This document shows, piece by piece, positions 57,831 through 64,000 of a DNA stretch of 64,000 nucleotides. Where the stretch lies: assembly GCA_964017185.1 (NCBI GenBank), contig OZ024882.1, forward strand, positions 42,515,431 through 42,579,430. Direction: 5' to 3'. The notes below the pieces were generated by a model. The model saw only the letters and a list, made by a program, of their open reading frames with translations. It had not been told where the DNA came from and did no database searches. Source of the stretch: Rugalucina vietnamica. Lineage: Eukaryota > Mollusca > Bivalvia > Lucinida > Lucinidae. The translations under genes were made by a program, and so were the position numbers. The stretch's first letter is position 1. Every line of letters starts with the position of its first letter.

Positions 57831-58047
57831 ACTTGATTTAGTCCAAGTGCAAATTTTGCGTATAGTTTAATTTTGCATATACGCACATGTGGACATGAAC
57901 AGATTTGCATACATGAGTAAATCTGGTCATGACAATGGGATTTTAGATTGGCAAAAGTAGCTGACACATGAAAGAGTATAAAGTTTCTGCGTTGGCTGTC
58001 GATAACATTATAAATGAAATGGTATATATTAATGTATAAGTAATGAA

Positions 58048-58360
58048 AAGGTACAAGTAGGCAATGATCAGGAAATGGCGATATCAGAAAGAAATTCCCA
58101 CTCCATAAACAAAGGGGTGGGAAAAAACTAAAATGACACTTAGGTACTTATACCAAGAAAACATATCGTAAGCCGAGTGAGCAGCCATTCCCTAATAGGC
58201 GGCCGGCCACTCATAAGGCTCAAACAGCACTAAAATTTGACTCCAAAACACAAAACAATCAAAACCACAACAGAAGTATCACATTGGAACGATCAGTTAT
58301 ACAAAATCACTGGGGGGCTTAAACCGGTTTCACAGGTGCCTAACCACATCCTGACTATCT
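58048..58360 (-). mobile_element. Penelope-like element, 3' end only (reverse)
   Basis: GGTACAAGTAGGCAATGATCAGG, AAGCCGAGTGAGCAGCC, GAACGATCAGTTATACAAAATCAC and GGCTTAAACCGGTTTCACAGG follow the family order. A 40-bp segment near the TAACTGAGT part is deleted. Confidence 0.8.
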
Positions 58361-58738
58361 TTGTAAAAGGCTATACGCAAAAGAACACGAGAAAGAGGCT
58401 ATGAGTAAACAATATTTTTTTTTTTTTTTCAGGAGAAATGTCCATTTGCAAACAAACTATAAAGCAATAGCTTTTCCGCAAAATATTTCATCAGCCAATT
58501 GCAAGATTGCAACAGACCGAACGCAGAAAAAAATGGCTGCAGACATTGCAATTGTTTCAAGGTCCAGCGGGTTTCATTCTGCTTAAGCGTTCAGATATGT
58601 AACAAAACATTCAAACTGGTCATAAATCCACCTGATTTGATTAAATCTTGCTAAAGCTAGGCTATTACTGAGACAGTTATTCCACTTCAGGAGCCTGTGA
58701 AATACGGCTTCCTGAGATAAAACGTATTTGTCTTAAAC

Positions 58739-58974
58739 GAGCCTGTGTATGAGAAAACAAACAATTTGGGTTTCCGACCAGGTCCAACAAAAACCTTGGT
58801 GTACAGTCAAAGAAGAAGGCTAAAATCTTGAAATTTCGGATTTAAGAAGAAGGTGGTTTGTGCTATCCGTGCTACGAAAACAAAGGCGCTGATCAGTTTT
58901 GCAGTTACTGCGAAGCTGATCTGCGTCTTTGGTTTCGCATATGCTAATTCTTGTTTTTCTAATGCGGCGGCTCA
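58739..58974. repeat. MITE family F, full-length diverged copy
   Basis: The left end is GAGCCTGTGTATGAGAAAAC, the right end TTGTTTTTCTAATGCGGCGGCTCA, with central CAAAGGCGCTGATCAGTTTTG. A 117-codon frame begins in it and is chance. Confidence 0.7.
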
Positions 58975-59186
58975 AATGGAAAAAATAGCAGCTGCTTGTC
59001 AGCCAGTGGCATTAGCATTGTTTATTAGTCGAAAGCGGTACATCAGACATACAATTCACCATCATATTCATAAAGACATATGTCCATCGCATTCATACTT
59101 ATTTCCGGTAGCTTTGATTCGTTTTGTTGGTCAAAACCTCCGGAAATTGGCAGTGTTATGTTCCCGAAAAGCCTTAACAGTTGAAA

Positions 59187-59217
59187 GAAGTACAAGTAGG
59201 CAATGATCAGGAAGTTA
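59187..59217 (-). mobile_element. Penelope-like 3' terminus, 30 bp
   Basis: AGTACAAGTAGGCAATGATCAGGAA matches the terminal 25 bp of the family and then stops. It could be a very short 5'-truncated insertion or chance retention. Confidence 0.5.
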
Positions 59218-59436
59218 TGCAAAAGACGATGCATTGATTACGGAACACAGAACGGGTTTGATAGAATCGCATCGTTTACACGTCCACACATTCGGTATAA
59301 TTACGTGTACACGAATAAGATATCCAGAAGGCATCAGACTAATTCACACAAAAACACATAAGATTAATTATGATAACTAAAATAAATTGAACCGTCCTTG
59401 TTCACGTTTCATGACGGTAAAGCTTGCAACATGAAA

Positions 59437-59439
<3 letters not shown>

Positions 59440-59486
<47 letters not shown>
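59440..59486. repeat. TAA microsatellite
   Basis: About 15 uninterrupted AAT/TAA units. Confidence 0.95.
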
Positions 59487-60320
59487 TCAACTATTGTTCT
59501 TTCTTTGCGCATGTACTTTTGATTCAATAGACTGAGTTTCCATGCCTTGCAAAATATATTAGTTGTCCTACTTCAGGTAGAAGAGATACATTTATTTATG
59601 GCGTATCTTTAAATTTATAGAATAGATCAAACACATGACCTGTCTGCCAGATGCCAGAATTGACTAAATGAAACTCGCGTACTGAATTTGTAACTATGCA
59701 TGGCATGTCTATTTTCCAACGGAAGCTGCATAGAAAACATTGCAATATTTCTAATTCCGAATAACCTCAACTGGGCATGTATTTTCTTTAAATATTTACA
59801 ACTCCTTATTAGGAAGTGTGTGAGACGAAAAAATTCAAAATCTCTCCAGTATTTTGTACAAGCTAGTACTTGTTTTACGTAAAATACAAATGAAGTATCT
59901 GCAGCAAAAGTATAGAAATTATTCCGATATGTTTATTCGAGATAGCGTCAAAAACGGTAGCTGGGGCCAAGGAGCAATTGTGAAGACCAATTCATACCTT
60001 AAAGCCGTAATGAGAACATTGTACAGTGAAATACAAGATACACTGTATACTATCCAGCTTCCGTAGCAAACTAGTCATGTCATGCAAAAAAAAAACGAAA
60101 TGTGAAATTCAACAGCGTATATCCTCGACACAAATGTGAATATGGATTCGGATTGCGATTTACATTTAGCCAAGTTATGCAGATAGATTATGTGTTTGAT
60201 CTATAAAATCATAGATTTATTTCGTTAAATTTATATATATTCTTTGAATCTATAGATACTTTTCAAATCAGTGTGTCTCCTCTACCAGTAAATGGATTCA
60301 ATGTAAAAAAAAAAAAAAAA

Positions 60321-60354
<34 letters not shown>

Positions 60355-60713
60355 GTGTCACTTTATGTACAAATGACCCTTACACAAGTGCAGAAAGGAA
60401 CATTGAAACCACCTTTTTTATAAGTCATATTGCCTGTATGGTATATGTACAGTGTGGTCGTGTCTATTTTAACTGAAAATATATCAAAGTGCATATAGTT
60501 ATTAGGAGATGCTCGTAAAATGTCTGCACCAAATCTGTGAATTCATTTATCAATGCTGTGTCTTAGAAGCATTCATCGCAGGCAATACATCATCTGTGCT
60601 TCAGACAACTTATATCATCTTCGTAATGAAATTTACTCTCAGATTTCAGTAAATAATACACTGAATATTGCTTTGAATCATAGCTGAGTCGTAGCAAAAG
60701 ACAGAATATTAAT
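59487..60713. other. Intergenic with poly-A tract
   Basis: An A run (60305-60353, one C). Other frames of 60-85 codons have no recognisable product. Confidence 0.4.
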
Positions 60714-60860
60714 TGAGCCGCGTCATGAGAAAAACCGGATTTTTGCCTAATGCGAAAATAAAGGTGCAGAGTAACTCCAAAGTTGACCAGCTCCTTTTGT
60801 TTTCGCTTCACGGATAGTAGGATTTCTCTTCTTCCTATATCCGACATTTCAAGCTACTAG
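60714..60860. repeat. MITE family F, left part and centre
   Basis: Starts TGAGCCGCGTCATGAGAAAAACC and runs past the central CAAAGTTGACCAGCTCCTTTTG to CGACATTTCAAGCTACTAG. The right third is missing. Confidence 0.65.
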
Positions 60861-60881
60861 ATGTTTTATTCTTTTTTATTC

Positions 60882-60958
60882 AGTTTTACTCGTTTTTTGG
60901 AATGGGAATCTTTTTCTGATTGCGCCTTTTCCTGATCTTTGCCTACTTGTGCCTTTTT
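60882..60958 (+). mobile_element. Penelope-like 3' terminus, last 75 bp
   Basis: TTTTTGGAATGGGAATCTTTTTC then GCGCCTTTTCCTGATCTTTGCC and TACTTGTGCC, the exact family end. It is followed within 20 bp by the TGTGCCGTGTGGCGGCCCTAAAA word seen at 43725. Confidence 0.75.
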
Positions 60959-61201
60959 ATATAAGAGTTATTGTGGTTGTGCCGTGTGGCGGCCCTAAAA
61001 GTCTCCCTATACATCCATTTAATGTTCTTATTTTCCAATCATCAGGGATTGCTTGCAATCAGTTTGTATTTTCCTATCTCTAACTACCACAACTCTTCGA
61101 TACCGTACTGAAGGTCATAAGTTGACCGTCACTCGTATCTCGTTGTATAAGCGATTCTAACGTTTCTATCCATGGACTTGTATTAGACATGGTCCTGAGA
61201 T

Positions 61202-62160
61202 GTGGGCTTCTGTTATACATTTCTCTATCATTCGAAAGATTTTGCATTACGATTAAGTGCATTTTTATTCTATAACCGGTATGAATGTCGCACTTCTTTT
61301 GGCAGTATCAACACAGAACTCCCAAATATGACTATCACAAAAAGATTAGGAATTACATTAACTCCCCTTAGGTTGCATGCCGCGTCTACTGTACGGATTC
61401 CTCATTTAACTAACAATTTTCAAAATTTATTACCTACTGTTAGGATGACACCTCTTAAAATGTTTTCGGCATCTACCGTAAATCTACACGGAGCTTCTAA
61501 TTCTAATATGTTTCGAAATAATCTTCAGATAAGGTTATCTCCACTCAAATCCCCAATTTTATGTAAATTTATTAATCCGTCCATGAGACCTGGACTGTAT
61601 CCTAGTATTTCTAAGTGCAATGACAAGAAGTGCAACTGTTGCAATCATTTATGCTTTAAGACTTCTATCACTTCATATGTGAATGGTAGGACATTTAAGT
61701 GGTTAATGGTTCTGATTTAGACTGAAAATCAATGAATCTTGTATATGTTCTTACTTGAAATACAAACAATTGTAAGATGCAATATGTTGGACAAACTTGT
61801 CGAACTTTGCAAAAACGATTTGATGAGCACAATCGTAGAATCAGAAAGCCCATAAATAATTATACTTTTCTGTACCAGCATTTTAAGCCCACTGGTCATT
61901 CTCCAAATAATGTTATAGTTCAACCAGTGGAAAAATCTCATATGATGAAAATTCTTCTGTTAGATTCAAAAACATCAAACGAATTGAAACTGAACTTAAA
62001 TGGATAAAATTATTGCAAACACCCTTTCCACGGGGATTTAACGACAACATTGACCATGAGGGTATTATTTCCAAAATGCCCGATTTTGATATACTTATAC
62101 TTTCGGAGTCTCGTAAACGTAAATCTAGATCTCATGGTATACGGGAAAAAGGGTAATTGC
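61202..62160 (+). pseudogene. GIY-YIG endonuclease domain with Cys motif
   Basis: The frame 61202-61720 encodes a region of unknown role, then RPGLYPSISKCNDKKCNCCNHLC, a Cys cluster as found before Penelope GIY-YIG domains. After a frameshift near 61690-61730, MQYVGQTCRTLQKRFDEHNR carries the YVG.T and R..H residues of the GIY-YIG fold. After another shift near 61940, RIETELKWIKLLQTPFPRGF supplies the conserved E and LxTxxPxGLN-type end. Nicking endonuclease activity for retrotransposition is known for the family; here it is inactive. Confidence 0.85.
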
Positions 62161-62165
62161 AAACG

Positions 62166-62656
62166 TTAAAAGGTACAAGTAGGCAATGATCAGGAAAAGG
62201 CGCAATCAGAAAAAAGATTCCCACTCCAAAAACCGAGGTGGGAAAACACCAAACTAACAATAAGGTAGCTATACCATTAAAACATTTCGTAAGCTGAATG
62301 AGCAGCTATTTTCCCAATAGATGGCCAGCCAACAGCACAAAAATTTCAAACACCAAGACATAAAATAATAAGAAACACCACAGAAGTATCGCCTTGGAAC
62401 GATCAGTAATATAAAATTACTGGCGGGATTAAACCGGTTTTACAGGATCCTAACCTCACCCTCAGCTTCTGCAGTGGTTCTTAACATTCAGTTAGTTGTT
62501 TGGTCCTCGTAGTGAATCTCTAACAAGTCAATGAATTCATCATGGACAAACAAATAAATTATGATAAATTCCATGATGAATCAAAAACGAAGACTCACAG
62601 AATGAGTAAGCTGCCCGACGATGGAGATCCCTGGGCGCCCAATAACTTACTAACTT
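62166..62656 (-). mobile_element. Nested inverted Penelope-like 3' fragment
   Basis: AGGTACAAGTAGGCAATGATC at the left is the reverse family terminus. It passes through GCCTTGGAACGATCAGTAATA and GGCTTAAACC-like words and ends with GAGTAAGCTGCCCGACGATGG then CTGGGCGCCC. It splits the linker of the surrounding element. TTAAA on both sides (62158-62164 region and 62656-62660) may be a short target duplication. Confidence 0.8.
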
Positions 62657-62659
62657 AAA

Positions 62660-64000
62660 CTAAGGATTCACGGTCGACATCCAATGCTGTCTTATCTTAG
62701 TTCTCTACCTATTGCTGTATTACGTTCCTTGGACACAATGGCTAATAGATTTTACGATAGAAATCATCAATTGTATGACGCTGCACTGTTAACAGCATAC
62801 TCTTCGTCCATTTATAGAATTTTTATTAAAATTCCTTTCATTAACAAAGGAGTTGAATTGACTTTATTGATTTATTAAGTATATTCCAGGATAATCAGTG
62901 ATACAGTCTATACCTACGTACTTTCAAAGTTCAGAACTTCTTATTATTTGTTACAAATATAATAAATCAATCAAAATACTATTTTAATTTCAATAAACTT
63001 GTTTCTTATCTTGATATCCATGCTAATACTCCTAGGTCTTGTGACTGTAAAGAATCAATATATGTTTATCAACCAGCCGGACATATAGTTACTGGAATTT
63101 AAAAAATTATTTCGGATTCTAGAATTCGCAAAATTGTTTCTAAAGGTCCGAAATATAGATTCCCTTCCTACATTAATTTCGACAAATGTAGAGAGGAGAT
63201 TGCATCTGCATTAAATGATTTCGGTTATCGATGGTGTAAACGAGAGGGTGTTGAGGATAATGCTTTTAAAGAATGGAAAAGAAGCATCTTCACTATCGTG
63301 GATAAACGTATAAAGTTGTATTCACAAATACTAATTTTTTACCTCCTAAACCCAAATCGTCATTTAAGCATTTGAAGCAGGGTATCAAAGAATTTCATAG
63401 AAAGTAAGTCTTGGTGTCGGCAGACAAATCCGCAAACAATGCTGTTGTCGTCTGTAGGCTTGGTGGTATGGCCCATCCCCTTTGTCATTAATGTTTTTAC
63501 TGCTCTTAAAGGATCTCGGTTTTAATTTTTATTCACTACGTTAACATCTTCAAACAGGAGCTTGATGGTACCAGGGCTTATCTGGAGACAGATACTGATG
63601 AAATGTCTGTAGTTAATGCTCACTTAAACGATTTACCGTTAAGTTTTCTGTTTGTGCCAATGAAGGCCAAGACAAACTTCCTAAATTCTAGCTCTTGTAC
63701 TACCACTGAAATTTCTAAAGTATTAACTTCCTGTCTTACTGCTATCAAATCTCGTGTTATAAGGTACTGTGAGACAGTGTATGAAACCTCAAATAAAAAT
63801 TGTTTTTTGTCAATAAAAACTTCTGGCGAGGTGCTCAGTAAATTGAGGTGTAGAGGGTTCCGTGCGACGAGCTTGTCCACATGATTTTTCTACTCTGTAT
63901 ACAATGTTACCACATAATCTAATTAAAGATAAACTTCTGGATTTGATAGAGTGGACCTTCAAAATGACATTAAAAATCTATGGTTCATTTTATTTTTTAT
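62660..64000 (+). pseudogene. Penelope-like RT N-terminal half, cut by the window edge
   Basis: Pieces in shifting frames: RFYDRNHQLYDAALLTAYS, IPFINKGVELT, CDCKDS.. with a CxC pair, AGHIVTG, KGPKYRFPSYINFDKCREEI, ASALNDFGYRWCKREGVED, KPKSSFKHLKQGIKEFHRK, VSADKSANNAVVVCRL, then (after an insertion at 63462-63533) HYVNIFKQELDGTRAYLETD, TSCLTAIKSRVIRYCETVYE, FRATSLST and DFSTLYTMLPHNL (motif A). The 93-codon frame 63603-63884 is one such piece. The region overlaps the 5' truncated minus copy at 54.4 kb, confirming one family. Confidence 0.85.
63462..63533 (+). mobile_element. Hammerhead-ribozyme repeat, 72-bp 3' fragment
   Basis: GGTGGTATGGCCCATC then CATTAATGTTTTTACTGCTC and TAAAGGATCTCGGTTTTAAT match the 3' part of 43815-44079, from stem III onward. 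It interrupts the codons VVVCRL | HYVNIF of the Penelope-like ORF without other loss, so its ends are precise. Only the 3' side of the ribozyme (GTA then TGGCCC) is included; the CTGANGA core is absent. Confidence 0.8.

Larger units (their letters stand above)
61200..64000 (+). mobile_element. Penelope-like element with GIY-YIG upstream of RT (Naiad-like), runs off the window
   Basis: On one strand, in order: a Cys-rich zinc-binding segment, a GIY-YIG endonuclease, a linker, a CxC segment, the pre-RT region and RT motif A at the right edge. Coding similarity continues across an inserted inverted fragment (62166-62656): before it the frame ends in SESRKRKSRSHG, after it NAVLSYLSSLPIAVLRSLDT follows. 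Canonical Penelope elements carry the endonuclease after the RT; an N-terminal endonuclease is the hallmark of the permuted Naiad/Chlamys-type clades. Multiple frameshifts show this copy is dead. Confidence 0.8.

Overview
The window looks like intergenic DNA from a large, AT-rich, repeat-saturated animal genome. A bivalve mollusc is my best guess, by inference only: Penelope-like retroelements, tRNA-headed SINEs ending in AAT/TAA runs, many short palindromic MITEs and small hammerhead-ribozyme elements are typical of bivalve genomes. I recognise no host protein gene, no rRNA or functional tRNA gene, and no prokaryotic feature. Nearly all protein similarity is to decayed mobile elements: Penelope-like RT and GIY-YIG, two kinds of LINE, Tc1 and Harbinger.

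Layout. 0-7 kb: a TTAA-flanked DNA element, a truncated Penelope-like copy, small foldback elements and the first copies of two MITE families (called A and F here). 7-13 kb: a mariner-like non-autonomous element and two 1-kb TIR elements in opposite orientation. 13-23 kb: a 1.6-kb Tc1 relic with intact TA duplications, a Harbinger relic and more MITEs. 24-31 kb: a hammerhead-ribozyme element and a 2.2-kb foldback whose arms are divergent arrays of a 187-bp unit. 32-46 kb: a TA-flanked TIR element, tRNA-derived SINEs, an odd CAACGA-motif inverted repeat, a LINE with its RT deleted and its 3' end duplicated, and a second ribozyme element. 46-52 kb: a SINE, a TIR element and a LINE RT C-terminal relic with a zinc finger. 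52-64 kb: a dense cluster of Penelope-like copies, a LINE ORF1, and at the right edge a Penelope-like element with its GIY-YIG endonuclease upstream of the RT. That last copy is interrupted by an inverted 3' fragment of its own family and by a third ribozyme-element fragment.

The most interesting signal is the roughly 270-bp repeat (24010-24283 and 43815-44079, with a third copy cut near the predicted cleavage site at 63462-63533). It carries a complete minimal type I hammerhead ribozyme core with a compensatory base change in stem II. Its third copy sits inside a Penelope-like ORF, so ribozyme element and retroelement occur together, as described for retrozymes. Second are the 187-bp-unit foldback and the permuted (Naiad-like) Penelope copy. 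All coordinates of repeat ends are by eye and may be off by several bases.
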